Source: Microbacterium sp. (GTDB taxonomy: Bacteria; Actinomycetota; Actinomycetes; Actinomycetales; Microbacteriaceae). Taken from it: 64,000 nucleotides of DNA. Under the pieces are notes generated by a model, which worked only from the letters and a program-made list of their open reading frames with translations, was not told the DNA's origin and ran no database searches. Positions 20,880-31,765 of the stretch are shown piece after piece. A program made the translations under genes and the position numbers. The number at the start of each line of letters is the position of its first letter. Within the stretch, counting starts at the first letter, position 1. The stretch covers positions 868,001 to 932,000 of the forward strand of contig PNMM01000001.1 in assembly GCA_013823625.1 (NCBI GenBank). Reading direction: 5' to 3'.

Positions 20880-22337
20880 TCAGACGGTGAGTGGCTTGTC
20901 AGTCGCGCGAACGGGAGCAGGAAGATCGCTCGCGCCTTGCAGGTAGGTGTCAACGGCAGCAGCAACAGCGCGACCTTCGGCGATCGCCCAAACGATGAGC
21001 GATGCACCGCGACCGGCGTCTCCCGCGACGAAGACGCCGCTCTCACCGGTGGTGTAATCGGCCTCGCGCATGACGGCTCCTGAACCGTCAAACGGCAAGC
21101 CCAATTGCTCGTCAAGGGTTCCCCGTGCGGCGCCCGTGAAGCCCAGAGCGAGCAAGACGAGGTCAGCCGGGATCTCGCGCTCAGTGCCCGCCTTGGGCAC
21201 GCGACGACCATCGAGATACTCGGTCTCGGCAACCCGCACCGCGCGCACTTCGCCAGCGTCGGTCGTCAAGAACTCGACGGTCGACGCGAGGTACATGCGT
21301 TCGCCTCCCTCTTCGTGGGCGCTTTGCACCTCGAAGAGCGTCGGTTGCACGGGCCACGGCTGCGACTCGGGTCGCTCATGCGGGGGCTGCTTGCCGATGG
21401 CCAGGTTGGTGACGCTCAGGGCGCCCTGGCGATGGGCCGTACCGATGCAGTCTGCGCCGGTGTCGCCACCACCCAACACCACGACGTGCTTGCCTTCGGC
21501 CGTGATCTGGTTGCTCACCGCATCGCCCGCTTGAACGCGGTTTGACTGCGTGAGGTAATCCATGGCGAAGTGGATGCCCAACGCATCGCGCCCCGGAATC
21601 GCGAGCTCCCGCGGCTCGGGTGCGCCGGTCGCGATCACGACGGCGTCGTAGCGCGTGCGCAGCTCGTCCCACGTGATGTCGACGCCGATCTCGACGCCGG
21701 CGCGGAACCGCGTGCCTTCCGCCTGCATTTGCGTGAGACGGGCATCCAGGTGCCGCTTCTCCATCTTGAAGTCGGGAATGCCGTATCGCAGCAAGCCACC
21801 AATGCGATCGTCTTTCTCAAAGACGGCGACGGTGTGGCCAACACGCGTGAGCTGCTGGGCGGCGGCGAGTCCGGCAGGGCCTGAGCCCACGACGGCAACA
21901 GTCTTGCCGGTGAGACGCTCGGGGGGCAGCGGTTGTACCCACCCGTTGTTCCACGCGTTCTCGATAATCGACGCTTCGACCTGCTTGATCGTGACGGCCG
22001 GTTGGTTGATGGCGAGCACGCATGATGATTCGCACGGCGCCGGACACAGCTTGCCCGTGAACTCCGGGAAGTTGTTGGTCGCGTGAAGGCGCTCAATGGC
22101 CTGACGGCCTTCGCCACGCCAGGTTAGGTCATTCCACTCGGGAATCAGGTTGCCGAGAGGGCACCCCTGGTGGCAGAACGGAACGCCGCAGTCCATGCAG
22201 CGGCCAGCTTGCCGACGCAGTACACCGGGATCGCCTTGCTCATAGACCTCTTTCCAGTCCATGAGGCGCAACGGGACCGGTCGGCGCGGCGGCAGCTCGC
22301 GCTCGGGAACCGTGATGAAGCCACGGGGATCAGCCAC
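20880..22337 (-). CDS. gltD: Glutamate synthase (NADPH) small subunit
   Basis: A 485-residue GltD, the FAD subunit that passes electrons from NADPH to the large subunit. N-terminal cysteine clusters [14 protein letters not shown] and CPAPCESSC bind the 4Fe-4S centres. The FAD dinucleotide fold [13 protein letters not shown] follows near residue 150, and the NADPH fold [11 protein letters not shown] lies near 290. The C-terminal [17 protein letters not shown] closes the flavin site. Its start overlaps the gltB stop by eight bases, implying coupled translation with the large subunit. Confidence 0.97.
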   Translation of the reverse strand: MADPRGFITVPERELPPRRPVPLRLMDWKEVYEQGDPGVLRRQAGRCMDCGVPFCHQGCPLGNLIPEWNDLTWRGEGRQAIERLHATNNFPEFTGKLCPAPCESSCVLAINQPAVTIKQVEASIIENAWNNGWVQPLPPERLTGKTVAVVGSGPAGLAAAQQLTRVGHTVAVFEKDDRIGGLLRYGIPDFKMEKRHLDARLTQMQAEGTRFRAGVEIGVDITWDELRTRYDAVVIATGAPEPRELAIPGRDALGIHFAMDYLTQSNRVQAGDAVSNQITAEGKHVVVLGGGDTGADCIGTAHRQGALSVTNLAIGKQPPHERPESQPWPVQPTLFEVQSAHEEGGERMYLASTVEFLTTDAGEVRAVRVAETEYLDGRRVPKAGTEREIPADLVLLALGFTGAARGTLDEQLGLPFDGSGAVMREADYTTGESGVFVAGDAGRGASLIVWAIAEGRAVAAAVDTYLQGASDLPAPVRATDKPLTV

Positions 22338-25300
22338 CGGTCACCTCCAGGATGCGGCCCCACACAACGTCTCCGTCAGGGTCGAGGCCTTCGTCGAGAG
22401 CAGTCTGTCGGGTTGCGAGCACTGCCGCATAGTCGCGCGGCAGAACCTTCACGAACCGATCGAGCGCGGAATCAAGGTCGGCGAGCAAGCGCGCCGCAAC
22501 GGCAGACTCGGTCTCGTCGAGATGACGGCGCAAGAGATCGGTAACGGTCACGCGGTCATCGGCATCAAGCGGCGAAAGCTCAAGCTCGCCGGTTGCAAGA
22601 GCGTCACTGTTGACGCGTTCTCGACGCAGGTCGAGCACGTACGCCGTGCCGCCCGACATACCGGCACCCAAGTTGCGACCGGTCGCACCCATGATCATCG
22701 CGGTGCCACCCGTCATGTACTCGAGCGCGTGGTCTCCCACACCCTCAACGACCGCGGTTGCGCCAGAGTTTCGAACGAGGAATCGTTCGCCGACAATGCC
22801 ACGAATGAACAGCTCACCGCTCGTCGCGCCGTAGCCAATCACGTTGCCCGCGATGACGTTGCGCTCGGCGTGGAACACGGCGTCGCGCGTCGGGCGCACG
22901 ATCACGCGACCACCCGAGAGACCCTTGCCGACGTAGTCGTTGCTGTCGCCGTAGAGCCGCAACGTGATGCCTCCCGGCATGAACGCACCGAGGCTTTGGC
23001 CGGCCGAACCCGTGAGGGTGACATCAATCGTGTCGGGCGCGAGCCCGTGCTCACCGTGCAGTTTGGTCACGTGGTGGCCCAGCATGGTGCCTACGGCACG
23101 TTCGGTGTTGCGAATGGGCAGGTCGATACGTACGGGTGCTCCGTGCTGCAGAGCATCAGCGCTGAGTCGAATGAGCTCATTGTCGAAGTGCTCATCGAGT
23201 TCGTGATCTTGCTGCTCACGCTTGGTGCGCGGCGCGTCGTCGGCGAACACCGGACCAGAAAGAATCGGCGACAAGTCGAGACCGTCGGCCTTCCAGTGCT
23301 GCACGGCGCGGTCGACGTCGAGCAAGTCGGCGCGACCGATCGCTTCTTCGAGCGTTCGGAAACCGAGTTCGGCGAGGTACTCGCGCACCTCCTGTGCCAA
23401 AAACTCCATGAAAGTGATCACGAACTCGGGCGTACCCGTGAACCGCTTGCGCAACTCGGGGTTCTGGGTAGCCACGCCAACGGGGCACGTATCGAGGTGG
23501 CACACCCGCATCAAGATGCAGCCCGAAACGACCATGGGAGCGGTCGCGAAGCCGTACTCTTCGGCACCCAACAGAGCCGCGATGATGACATCACGGCCCG
23601 TCTTCATCTGGCCATCGGCCTGCACCGTCACGCGCCCACGCATGTTGTTGAGCATGAGCGTCTGTTGAGCCTCGGCGAGGCCGAGCTCCCACGGTGTACC
23701 CGCGTGCTTGAGCGAGTTGAGGGGGCTCGCCCCCGTGCCACCGTCGTGGCCCGAGATGAGCACAACGTCGGCTTTCGCCTTCGCAACACCTGCGGCTACC
23801 GCACCGATTCCCGACTGGCTCACGAGCTTCACGTGAACGCGCGCGGCAGGGTTAGCGCGCTTGAGATCGAAGATGAGCTGCTTCAGGTCTTCGATCGAGT
23901 AAATGTCGTGGTGCGGCGGAGGCGAAATGAGGCCGACGCCGGCGGTGCCGTGGCGAAGCCGCGCAATCCACGGGTAGACCTTGTTGGCCGGCAACTGACC
24001 GCCCTCGCCGGGCTTCGCGCCCTGCGCCATCTTGATCTGGATGTCATCCGCGTGGGTCAGGTACAGGCTCGTCACACCAAATCGACCCGATGCCACCTGT
24101 TTGATCGCACTGCGCTTCTCGGGGTCGAGCAATCGCTCGGGGCTCTCGCCGCCCTCACCCGTGTTGCTGCGCCCGCCAATGCGGTTCATGGCGATAGCGA
24201 GCGTCTCGTGCATTTCTGGGCTGATGGCGCCCATGCTCATGGCGCCCGTCGTGAACCGACGGATGATCGACTCAACCGACTCGACCTCATCGAGCGGCAC
24301 GGGCTTACGCCCTTCGGTCTTGAAGCGGAACAACCCGCGCAGCGTCATCAGGTTCTCGGCCTGATCGTCGACCGCTTTGGTGTAGTCGCGGAAGATGTCG
24401 TAGCGCTTCGCCCGCGTCGCGTGTTGCAAGCGGAACACCGTCTCTGGGTTGAAGAGGTGGGGCGGGCCTTCGCGGCGCCACTGATACTCGCCGCCGGTCT
24501 GCAACCGCTCGTGCGGGTTGACCGGGGCACTCGAGGGATACGCGAGCGCATGACGCTGGGCGTTCTCCGCCGCGATGGTGTCCATTCCCACGCCACCGAG
24601 CACGCTCGAGGTTCCGGTGAAGTAGCGGTCGACAAACTCTTGATCGAGACCCACGGCCTCGAAGGCCTGAGCACCGGCGTACGAGCCCACCGTCGAAATG
24701 CCCATCTTCGACATGATCTTCAGCACGCCCTTGCCGAGCGCCTTGATGACGTTGCGAACCGCCTTCTCGGGCGTGATTCCGGTGATCATTCCCGATCGAA
24801 CAAGGTTCTCGACCGTCTCCATCGCGAGGTACGGGTTGATCGCCGACGCGCCATACCCAATGAGCACGGCGCAGTGGTGCACCTCGCGCACGTCACCCGC
24901 TTCAACGATCAGACCGACCTGCATGCGCTTCTCGGTGCGAATGAGGTGGTGGTGAACCGCCGCGAGCATGAGTAGCGAGGGCACGGGGGCCAGATCAGCT
25001 GTCGAGTCGCGGTCGCTCAAGACGATGAACTCGGCGCCATCGGCGATGGCCTCATCGACCTCATCGCACATCGCGGCGATGCGCTTCTCGAGCGCCTTCG
25101 GACCCTTGTCGACGCGGTAGAGACCCTTGATCGTCGTCGTGAGAGAACTGCCCGGCCGCGGGTCAATGTGCTGAATCTTTGCGAGCTCGTCGTTATCGAT
25201 GATGGGAAAGTCGAGCACAACCTGGCGCGCGTGCCGCGGCGTGGCCTCGAGCAGGTTTCGCTCGGGGCCGAGCCCGAGGCTCATCGAGGTCACGACCTCT

Positions 25301-26907
25301 TCACGAATCGAGTCAAGCGGCGGGTTTGTCACTTGAGCGAACTGCTGCGTGAAGTAATCGAACAGCAAGCGAGCACGGTCGCTGAGCACGGCAATGGGGG
25401 TATCGGATCCCATTGCTCCGAGCGGCTCTGTACCCGCTTTGGCCATCGGGGCCAGCAGGATGCGCACTTCTTCTTCGGTGTAGCCGAAGGTGCGCTGGCG
25501 TCGAACGATCGAAGCGGGCGTGTGCACGATGTGCTCACGCTCAGGCAGGTCTTTCAAGTGGATGCGCTGGCCCCGCAGCCACTCGCCCCACGGTTCGAGA
25601 CCGGCAAGCTGCGACTTGATCTCATCGTCTTCGATCAGTCGGCCATCAGCAGTGTCAACGAGGAACATCTTGCCGGGGCGCAGTCGGCCCTTACGAACGA
25701 TGCGGCTGGGCTCGATGTCGAGCACACCAATCTCACTCGCCAGTACGACGAGCCCGTCGTCGGTCACGACAAAGCGACCAGGGCGCAGGCCATTGCGATC
25801 GAGCGTCGCACCCACGAGCGAGCCGTCGGTGAAGACGAGTGCTGCCGGGCCATCCCACGGCTCCATGAGCATGCCGTGGTACTCGTAAAAGTCGCGTTGC
25901 GCCGGGTCGATGTCGGTCTGGTTCTCCCACGCCTCGGGAACCATCATCATGATCGCGTGCGGAAGCGACCGACCGCCGAGGGTCAAGAGTTCAACGACCT
26001 CGTCGAACGACGCCGAGTCACTCGCACCCGGAGTGACGATCGGGAACACATCGCGCAAGTCGCCGAACACCTCGGAGCGCAGTTGCGACTGGCGAGCGCG
26101 CATCCAGTTGCGGTTGCCCTGCACGGTGTTGATCTCACCGTTGTGGGCGATCGAGCGGAACGGCTGCGCGAGAGGCCACGAGGGGAACGTGTTGGTCGAG
26201 TACCGCGAGTGAACGAGGGCGAGCTTCGAGGTAAATCGTTCGTCGCTGAGGTCGGGATAGAACGGCTCGAGCTGCAGGGTCGTGACCATGCCCTTGTAGA
26301 CGAGCGTGCGGCACGACAGCGAGGGAAAGTACGAACCGAGCTCGCGCTCGGCACGTTTGCGCGCGCGGAAGGTTTGTCGGTCAAGGGCGATGCCGGCGAG
26401 GGGAACACCCGCGTCGTCGGTGCGCGTCGAGCGAACGACCAGTTGTTCGAAAGCCGGCATCGCTGCGCGCGCCAGGTTGCCGATGTTGGTGGAATCGGTC
26501 GGCACGACGCGCCAGCCGAGAACCTCTAGATCTTCGGATGCGGCGATGGCTTCGATGCCCGCCTTTTCGCGTGCGCGTTCGTCGCTGTCCATGGGCAAGA
26601 AGGCCGTGCCGATGGCATACTGCCCCACCGGAGGAAGCTCGAACGGCAACACGGCCCGCAAAAACGCGTCAGGGATTTGCGTGATGATGCCCGCCCCGTC
26701 GCCCGTGCCGGCGTCAGAGCCAACCGCGCCACGGTGCTCGAGGTTGCGCAGTGCTTCGAGAGCGGTCTGAATGATGTCGTGGCCCGCGGTTCCGCGTAGC
26801 GTCGCAACCATGGCGAGGCCGCAGGCGTCGTGCTCGCGGCGCGGGTCATACATGCCCTGCGCAGCGGGAACGGCAGAGAACCTCTGCATCGGAGATGTGA
26901 GTTCCAT
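22330..26907 (-). CDS. gltB: Glutamate synthase (NADPH) large subunit
   Basis: A 1525-residue GltB, which makes two glutamates from glutamine and 2-oxoglutarate. The class II amidotransferase nucleophile is the Cys of EHDACGLA (residue 29), which implies removal of a 28-residue propeptide. The FMN synthase domain carries the [11 protein letters not shown] loop. The 3Fe-4S ligands are in [17 protein letters not shown]-terminal beta-helix (GXGXG repeats) ends the protein. I favour ATG 26907, with GAGGA eight bases upstream, over the GTG at 26922 that lies on the ribosome site. gltD follows with an eight-base overlap. Confidence 0.97.
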   Translation of the reverse strand: MELTSPMQRFSAVPAAQGMYDPRREHDACGLAMVATLRGTAGHDIIQTALEALRNLEHRGAVGSDAGTGDGAGIITQIPDAFLRAVLPFELPPVGQYAIGTAFLPMDSDERAREKAGIEAIAASEDLEVLGWRVVPTDSTNIGNLARAAMPAFEQLVVRSTRTDDAGVPLAGIALDRQTFRARKRAERELGSYFPSLSCRTLVYKGMVTTLQLEPFYPDLSDERFTSKLALVHSRYSTNTFPSWPLAQPFRSIAHNGEINTVQGNRNWMRARQSQLRSEVFGDLRDVFPIVTPGASDSASFDEVVELLTLGGRSLPHAIMMMVPEAWENQTDIDPAQRDFYEYHGMLMEPWDGPAALVFTDGSLVGATLDRNGLRPGRFVVTDDGLVVLASEIGVLDIEPSRIVRKGRLRPGKMFLVDTADGRLIEDDEIKSQLAGLEPWGEWLRGQRIHLKDLPEREHIVHTPASIVRRQRTFGYTEEEVRILLAPMAKAGTEPLGAMGSDTPIAVLSDRARLLFDYFTQQFAQVTNPPLDSIREEVVTSMSLGLGPERNLLEATPRHARQVVLDFPIIDNDELAKIQHIDPRPGSSLTTTIKGLYRVDKGPKALEKRIAAMCDEVDEAIADGAEFIVLSDRDSTADLAPVPSLLMLAAVHHHLIRTEKRMQVGLIVEAGDVREVHHCAVLIGYGASAINPYLAMETVENLVRSGMITGITPEKAVRNVIKALGKGVLKIMSKMGISTVGSYAGAQAFEAVGLDQEFVDRYFTGTSSVLGGVGMDTIAAENAQRHALAYPSSAPVNPHERLQTGGEYQWRREGPPHLFNPETVFRLQHATRAKRYDIFRDYTKAVDDQAENLMTLRGLFRFKTEGRKPVPLDEVESVESIIRRFTTGAMSMGAISPEMHETLAIAMNRIGGRSNTGEGGESPERLLDPEKRSAIKQVASGRFGVTSLYLTHADDIQIKMAQGAKPGEGGQLPANKVYPWIARLRHGTAGVGLISPPPHHDIYSIEDLKQLIFDLKRANPAARVHVKLVSQSGIGAVAAGVAKAKADVVLISGHDGGTGASPLNSLKHAGTPWELGLAEAQQTLMLNNMRGRVTVQADGQMKTGRDVIIAALLGAEEYGFATAPMVVSGCILMRVCHLDTCPVGVATQNPELRKRFTGTPEFVITFMEFLAQEVREYLAELGFRTLEEAIGRADLLDVDRAVQHWKADGLDLSPILSGPVFADDAPRTKREQQDHELDEHFDNELIRLSADALQHGAPVRIDLPIRNTERAVGTMLGHHVTKLHGEHGLAPDTIDVTLTGSAGQSLGAFMPGGITLRLYGDSNDYVGKGLSGGRVIVRPTRDAVFHAERNVIAGNVIGYGATSGELFIRGIVGERFLVRNSGATAVVEGVGDHALEYMTGGTAMIMGATGRNLGAGMSGGTAYVLDLRRERVNSDALATGELELSPLDADDRVTVTDLLRRHLDETESAVAARLLADLDSALDRFVKVLPRDYAAVLATRQTALDEGLDPDGDVVWGRILEVTGG

Positions 26908-26974
26908 CGTGTTCGTCCTCACGTAGTTGCGGTAACCGTGTGGGACGTCGCTGGCCCGAGGGGAAGGGAAGAAA

Positions 26975-26987
26975 GCGCGAAGCGCGC
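26975..26987 (-). other. Small hairpin with pyrimidine tail in the lgt-gltB gap
   Basis: On the minus strand GCGCG and CGCGC pair around a CTT loop, followed by TTTCTTCCC. It lies in the 138-base gap between lgt and gltB and might be a weak terminator for lgt or an attenuator for gltB. The stem is only five pairs long, so this is tentative. Confidence 0.3.
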
Positions 26988-27060
26988 CGCAATTGCCAGA
27001 TCGAGTGTGGTGGCGATCTTCATGGCCGCCCGCTGTGCTCGGTGAGCATCAGTCGTGGCG

Positions 27061-28077
27061 TTAAGGCTTCGCGGAAGACTCGCTTGTGGCGTCAGTCGAA
27101 CCGGGAGCACCGGCGACAACGGCAGCCTCATTGCTGTCGTCATCGGAGTCGGTGTAGACGTCTTCGGAGTCTACCCCAGCCTCTGGCGTCCACTCCCGAC
27201 CCGCGACATACGGCGAGGGCTCGAGCCCGGTGTGGCGTCGCGACTGCACAACGATGATCACAATTCCGATGACGACGGCGATCCACGCACCCCACACATT
27301 GACGCGGATGCCCAAGAAGAGCTCGCTGGGGTCAAGGCGAATTGTCTCGAACACGCTGCGTCCGGCGCCGTACCAGATCAGGTAGATGCCGAGCTGCTTG
27401 CCCCACTGAAGGGTCAGGCGGCGAGCGAGAAGCAGAATGACGATCGCGCCCGTGACGTTCCAGACGATCTCGTAGAGGAACGTGGGGTGGAAGAGCACGT
27501 CATCGGGAAGCCCAACGGGGATCGCATCGTTCGGTCGGTCGATCTCGAGGCCCCACGGCAGGTCGGTCGGCAGACCGAACAGCTCTTGGTTGAACCAGTT
27601 GCCGAGGCGACCGAAGGCTTGTGCGAGCAAGAGGCCGGGCGCGAGCGCGTCGGCAAACGACCAGAACCGGATTCCCGTCACGCGGCAGCCGATCCACACA
27701 CCGAGTGCGCCACCGATGAGGGCCCCAAAGATGGCCAATCCGCCCTCCCAGATGTACAGCGTCTTGAGAAGGTCGGCACCCTCGAAGAAGTAATCGTCGG
27801 GGTGAGTGAGTACGTGGTAGACGCGGCCACCGACGATGCCAAAGGGCACCGCGAAGAGCGCGATGTCGAGCGTGATCCACGGCTCTGCCCCGCGCGCAGT
27901 CAACCGGTGGTTCGTCAATACGACTGCCACGACGATGCCGAGAAGGATGCAGATGGCGTAGGCGTAAATGTTGACGTCAAACCCGAACCAGGTGAGACCG
28001 ATGTCGCGCAACCACTGCCCGAGGTTGAATACCTGCCATTCGGCGGGGGGACTCGGGATGCTCAGGGGCTGAATCAC
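27061..28077 (-). CDS. lgt: Prolipoprotein diacylglyceryl transferase
   Basis: A 338-residue membrane enzyme that attaches diacylglycerol to the lipobox cysteine of prelipoproteins. About seven membrane segments are visible. The Lgt signature regions are present: GGRVYHVLTHPDDYF, EGGLAIFGALIGGALG and RLGNWFNQELFGLPT. A hydrophilic acidic tail of about 45 residues (SEDVYTDSDDDSNE onward) extends beyond the usual core, as in many Actinobacteria. The GTG start lies 48 bases after trpA, with AAAGG upstream. The trp-lgt neighbourhood is conserved in Actinobacteria. A substrate-type lipoprotein is encoded at 54.4-55.4 kb. Confidence 0.96.
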   Translation of the reverse strand: MIQPLSIPSPPAEWQVFNLGQWLRDIGLTWFGFDVNIYAYAICILLGIVVAVVLTNHRLTARGAEPWITLDIALFAVPFGIVGGRVYHVLTHPDDYFFEGADLLKTLYIWEGGLAIFGALIGGALGVWIGCRVTGIRFWSFADALAPGLLLAQAFGRLGNWFNQELFGLPTDLPWGLEIDRPNDAIPVGLPDDVLFHPTFLYEIVWNVTGAIVILLLARRLTLQWGKQLGIYLIWYGAGRSVFETIRLDPSELFLGIRVNVWGAWIAVVIGIVIIVVQSRRHTGLEPSPYVAGREWTPEAGVDSEDVYTDSDDDSNEAAVVAGAPGSTDATSESSAKP

Positions 28078-28125
28078 GTCAAGAACCTTTCGCGGGGCAG
28101 TGGAGCACAGAGGATCGGAGCAAGC

Positions 28126-28908
28126 CTAGCGGCGTGTACCGGCTGACAGTTCAGCTGCGACGGCGGCCACTTCGGCAACTCCGCCCTGCTCGAGGGCAGC
28201 AACCAAGCGAGAGCCCACGATCGCGCCGTCGGCGTAGCTGAGAACGTCGGCGACCTGATCGGCCGTCGAAATACCAAGACCGACGCACGCGCTTGTCGAG
28301 CCGGCCTCCCGCAAGCGTGAGACGACGCTGCGGGCAGCCTTGTCGACGTCATCGCGCGCGCCCGTGATGCCCATCGTCGAGACGGCATAGACAAAGCCAC
28401 GACTGCTGTCGACCGCTTGCTTCATGCGCGCATCGCTCGACGACGGCGCGGCAAGAAACACACGGTCGAGGTCGTGCGACTGTGACGCGGCCATCCATTC
28501 GGCCGCTTCATCGGGAACGAGGTCGGGAGTAATGAGGCCCGCTCCCCCGGCGTTCTGCAGGTCAGTCGCAAAGCGTTCGACGCCGTACTGCACGACGGGA
28601 TTCCAGTAGGTCATGACGAGCAACGGTGCGTCGACCCGAGCGCGAATGCGTTCGACGGCCTCGAAGCCGTGTCGCAGCCGAAAACCGTTGCGCAGGGCCG
28701 TTTGGGTGGCCCGCTGAATCGTGAGGCCGTCCATGACGGGGTCGCTGTAGGGCAGACCCAGTTCGACGATGTCGACGCCGTTCTCGACGAGCGCGACCGC
28801 GGCATCGACGCTCGCGTCGAGCGAGGGAAACCCCACGGGCAAGTACCCGATGAGCGCCCCCGAGGCCTCATCGTTTCGCGTGCGAATGACGTCAGCGACG
28901 GTACTCAT
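28126..28908 (-). CDS. trpA: Tryptophan synthase alpha chain
   Basis: A 260-residue TIM-barrel alpha subunit that cleaves indole-3-glycerol phosphate to indole. The catalytic acids fall at the canonical numbers: E49 in [10 protein letters not shown] and D60 in VMDGLTIQ. The phosphate-binding GxGIS segment (VGLGIS) is near residue 210. ATG 28908 overlaps the trpB stop by four bases (ATGA), supporting both the start and co-translation with the beta chain with which it forms the channelled complex. Confidence 0.97.
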   Translation of the reverse strand: MSTVADVIRTRNDEASGALIGYLPVGFPSLDASVDAAVALVENGVDIVELGLPYSDPVMDGLTIQRATQTALRNGFRLRHGFEAVERIRARVDAPLLVMTYWNPVVQYGVERFATDLQNAGGAGLITPDLVPDEAAEWMAASQSHDLDRVFLAAPSSSDARMKQAVDSSRGFVYAVSTMGITGARDDVDKAARSVVSRLREAGSTSACVGLGISTADQVADVLSYADGAIVGSRLVAALEQGGVAEVAAVAAELSAGTRR

Positions 28909-30134
28909 GCGTTGTCTCCCGAGGCCGACGTCTCGGCCGCAGCGTCGAGCAACCCGAAGTATCGAGCGGCCGTTTCCATGTCTTTGTCTCCGCGGCCGCT
29001 GAGCGACACCAGCACGATGCCCTCCGGCCCCAACTCGCGACCCAGTTCGAGGGCGCCGTGAAGAGCGTGCGCCGTTTCGATGGCGGGGATGATGCCTTCG
29101 GTGCGGCTGAGCAGGCGCAGGGCATCCATCGCCTGAGCGTCGGTGACGGGGCGATACTCGGCGCGCCCGATCGACGCCAACCACGCGTGCTCGGGGCCGA
29201 CACCGGGATAGTCAAGACCCGCGGAGATCGAGTGGGATTCCATGGTCTGGCCGTCGTCGTCTTGCAACATGAGACTCTTGGCGCCGTGCAGCACCCCCGG
29301 ACGACCCTTCGTGATGGTGGCCGCGTGAAACTGCGTGTCGACACCATCGCCCGCTGCCTCGTTGCCAACGAGACGCACGCTCTCGTCATCGAGGAAGGCG
29401 TGGAAGATACCCATGGCATTGCTGCCGCCGCCGACACAGGCCACGACTGCGTCAGGCAGCCGGCCGGTGAGCGCGAGAACCTGCTCGCGCGCCTCAACGC
29501 CGATGACCGAGTGGAAGTCGCGCACCATCGTCGGGAACGGGTGTGGGCCCGCCACGGTACCGAGCAAGTAATGCGTGTTCTCGACGTTGGCGACCCAGTC
29601 ACGCAGCGCTTCGTTGATCGCGTCTTTGAGAGTGCGGGATCCGACGGTCACGGGAACCACCTCAGCGCCCAAGAGCTTCATGCGCGCGACGTTGAGTGCT
29701 TGACGCTCGGTGTCGACCTCACCCATGTACACGACACACTCGAGACCAAACAGCGCTGCAGCCGTGGCGCTCGCGACGCCGTGCTGCCCAGCCCCTGTCT
29801 CGGCGATGATGCGCGTCTTGCCCAGCCGCTTGGCCAACAGCGCTTGACCGAGAACGTTGTTGATCTTGTGGCTGCCCGTGTGGTTCAAGTCTTCGCGCTT
29901 GAGAATGATGCGCGCACCGCCGGCGTGCCCACTGAACCGTCGAGCCTCGGTGATGATCGACGGTCGGCCGGTGTAGCTGCGGTGCAGCTCCGCGAGCTCG
30001 GCGGCAAAGGCGGGGTCAACGCGCGCGGCCTGGTAGGCAGCGTCGAGCTCGTCGAGAGCAGCAATGAGCGACTCGGGCACAAAGCGCCCGCCGAACTCGC
30101 CGAAGTAGGGGCCGACCTGTTCGCGCAGTTTCAT
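28905..30134 (-). CDS. trpB: Tryptophan synthase beta chain
   Basis: A 409-residue PLP enzyme that condenses indole and serine. The PLP Lys is K90 in HTGSHKINN. The substrate loop AETGAGQHG follows near residue 114. The phosphate-binding GGGSNAMG is near 235, and the sodium/serine site region includes [11 protein letters not shown]. It overlaps trpC by four bases and trpA by four, so the three form a tightly coupled unit. Length is typical of TrpB1. Confidence 0.97.
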   Translation of the reverse strand: MKLREQVGPYFGEFGGRFVPESLIAALDELDAAYQAARVDPAFAAELAELHRSYTGRPSIITEARRFSGHAGGARIILKREDLNHTGSHKINNVLGQALLAKRLGKTRIIAETGAGQHGVASATAAALFGLECVVYMGEVDTERQALNVARMKLLGAEVVPVTVGSRTLKDAINEALRDWVANVENTHYLLGTVAGPHPFPTMVRDFHSVIGVEAREQVLALTGRLPDAVVACVGGGSNAMGIFHAFLDDESVRLVGNEAAGDGVDTQFHAATITKGRPGVLHGAKSLMLQDDDGQTMESHSISAGLDYPGVGPEHAWLASIGRAEYRPVTDAQAMDALRLLSRTEGIIPAIETAHALHGALELGRELGPEGIVLVSLSGRGDKDMETAARYFGLLDAAAETSASGDNA

Positions 30135-30907
30135 GAGACCGCCAGATATTCGTTGAGAGTAGCGACAGGGTCGCCACCAGTGACCAGGGCTTCGCCGACC
30201 AGCACCACATCGGCTCCTGCTCGACGGTAGTGCTCGACGTCTGCAACCGAGCTGACCGCCGACTCGGCGATGCGAACGGTGCCATCGGGAATGGTCGGCG
30301 CAAGTCGACCAAACAAGTCGCGGTCGAGCTCGAACGTGCTGAGGTCGCGAGCGTTTACGCCGATGACCGCTGCGCCGAGGTCGACCGCGCGCTGTACTTC
30401 ATCGGCGTCGTGCGTTTCGACGAGGGGCGTCATTCCAAGATCGAGAATGAGCCGGTGCAACTCGGCCAACGTGGCGTCGTCGAGAGCGGCCACAATGAGC
30501 AAGACGAGGTCAGCACCCGCCGCCCGTGCCTCGAACACCTGGTAGGGCTCAGCGATGAAGTCTTTGCGCAGCACCGGCACGCGCACTGCTGCCCGCACGG
30601 CTTCGAGATCAGCGAGGCTGCCGCCGAAACGACGCTCTTCGGTGAGCACGCTGATGGCGGATGCCCCGCCCTCGGCATACTGCCGCGCCAGCAAAGCGGG
30701 GTCGGGAATGCTTGCGAGAGGACCACGCGAGGGGCTCGCACGCTTAACCTCGGCGATCACCTTGATGTGTGCGCCACGCTCGAGCGCCGCTCGGGCGTCG
30801 AGCGCAGGAAATGTCACAGAGGCAAGACGCTCAACCTCAGCAAGCGAACGGCTTTCACGCCGTCGGGCCGCGTCGTCGAGCGCGCCGGCGACGAGACCGG
30901 CGAGCAC
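30131..30907 (-). CDS. trpC: Indole-3-glycerol phosphate synthase
   Basis: A 258-residue TIM-barrel enzyme that closes the indole ring. [12 protein letters not shown] gives E53 and K55, and VLRKDFI supplies the catalytic Lys near 113. The later strands carry VLLIVAAL and IGVNARDL, and the phosphate loop is near ESAVSS. It is monofunctional: no TrpF domain is attached. The GTG start directly follows the TAG stop of the HGxxPAAW gene. It overlaps trpB by four bases. Confidence 0.97.
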   Translation of the reverse strand: MLAGLVAGALDDAARRRESRSLAEVERLASVTFPALDARAALERGAHIKVIAEVKRASPSRGPLASIPDPALLARQYAEGGASAISVLTEERRFGGSLADLEAVRAAVRVPVLRKDFIAEPYQVFEARAAGADLVLLIVAALDDATLAELHRLILDLGMTPLVETHDADEVQRAVDLGAAVIGVNARDLSTFELDRDLFGRLAPTIPDGTVRIAESAVSSVADVEHYRRAGADVVLVGEALVTGGDPVATLNEYLAVS

Positions 30908-31138
30908 CTAGGAGTGCGCCTTCGGAGTGAACTTGGGGCCCTTGACGCCGTAGCCAGCTTTGGCCATGAGGCCGCCGACCGCCCAGCCCACGAGCACGAG
31001 CCCAGCGCTCGCCCAGACGAGCCACTCGATGGCGAAGAAGAAGGCGACCGTGCCGATCGTGAAGCCGATGAGCATGATCGTCACGGCGGTCCAGGCAGCG
31101 GGTGAGTCGCCGTGGCCGGGGTCGTTCTGCGCGTTCAT
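30908..31138 (-). CDS. HGxxPAAW-motif small membrane protein in the trp operon
   Basis: A 76-residue protein with the motif HGDSPAAW near residue 10, then two hydrophobic segments (about 18-37 and 42-60), and a basic tail. Proteins with this motif are conserved in actinobacterial trp operons but have no assigned role; the acidic/His N-terminus should lie outside the membrane pair. I chose ATG 31138 because AGGAG lies five bases upstream; the GTG at 31144 overlaps that site. The gene sits between the TIGR02234 gene and trpC. Confidence 0.85.
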   Translation of the reverse strand: MNAQNDPGHGDSPAAWTAVTIMLIGFTIGTVAFFFAIEWLVWASAGLVLVGWAVGGLMAKAGYGVKGPKFTPKAHS

Positions 31139-31171
31139 CGTCACTCCTGGATGGTCGGTCGTTGCGTCGTC

Positions 31172-31177
31172 AGTCTA
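31172..31177 (-). promoter_or_regulatory. TAGACT -10-like box formed by the TIGR02234 gene stop
   Basis: The TAG stop (31175-31177) begins TAGACT on the minus strand, 33 bases before the ATG of the HGxxPAAW gene. Initiation here would give a leader of about 27 bases with AGGAG correctly placed. It may be an internal promoter for the trpCBA half of the operon. Confidence 0.3.
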
Positions 31178-31765
31178 TCGTGCCGTCGGGTCATCACCGT
31201 CGCTCAACGCGTCCCACGCGTCGAGTCGATCGGTTCGAGAATCAGCCGTGCCGCTCGCAAATGTCACGGCGTCGAATCGTCGCGTTCGCCGCGGCCAACG
31301 GGATGCTGTCAGTGCGATGGCGACGCCGATGACGATGCCAGCGGCTCCCGCCACCATCGCAACCCACGGCCATGCCGACACCGAACTCGACTCGACGAGC
31401 GCCCGCACGGAGTCGAGGCCGTCGACGCCCGTCGCCGCGGTGAGGGGACCGAGAGACGCGGCAACCGGGTCACTGATCGCCAGTACCCCCGACGCAATGA
31501 GTCCGGCGCCCAGAAGTGACTGCAAGAGGCCCAGAATGATGCGGAACACGAGGCCCGCGAGCGTCAATGCCCCAACGAGAGCGAGACCGGCGAGCGCGAA
31601 GGGCGGCACGGCGGGCGCCGCGGCATCCCCCGCCGCCACGATCGTGCGTCCATCGGCCAGCTCAAGTGTGACCCAGGGCTGCGTCCAGGCGAGCAGTGCT
31701 ACGGCGGCCACCCCGACCGGGAGCAGGAGGGCCAGCAGTCGAATGCGTCGACCATCGGCCATCAT
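31175..31765 (-). CDS. TIGR02234/Trp_oprn_chp family membrane protein
   Basis: A 196-residue membrane protein of the family found in actinobacterial trp operons; function unknown. Four hydrophobic segments are seen, near residues 8-26, 56-74, 78-98 and 132-152. The first extracytoplasmic loop has WTQPWVTLELADG, typical of the family. The C-terminus is hydrophilic and acidic. Its start overlaps the trpE stop by four bases. M. tuberculosis has a counterpart (Rv1610) in the same place. Confidence 0.88.
   Translation of the reverse strand: MMADGRRIRLLALLLPVGVAAVALLAWTQPWVTLELADGRTIVAAGDAAAPAVPPFALAGLALVGALTLAGLVFRIILGLLQSLLGAGLIASGVLAISDPVAASLGPLTAATGVDGLDSVRALVESSSVSAWPWVAMVAGAAGIVIGVAIALTASRWPRRTRRFDAVTFASGTADSRTDRLDAWDALSDGDDPTAR

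Noticed and set aside
22261-24975. A 904-codon open frame on the plus strand
   Set aside because: It lies wholly antisense to gltB/gltD, has no recognisable motifs and an Arg/His/Gly-rich composition typical of frames opposite GC-rich genes.
26919-27023. A 34-codon frame ([15 protein letters not shown]...) in the gltB leader, ending at the gltB start region
   Set aside because: It has no good ribosome site, no run of Glu/Gln codons and no attenuator pair, so a leader-peptide role is not supported.
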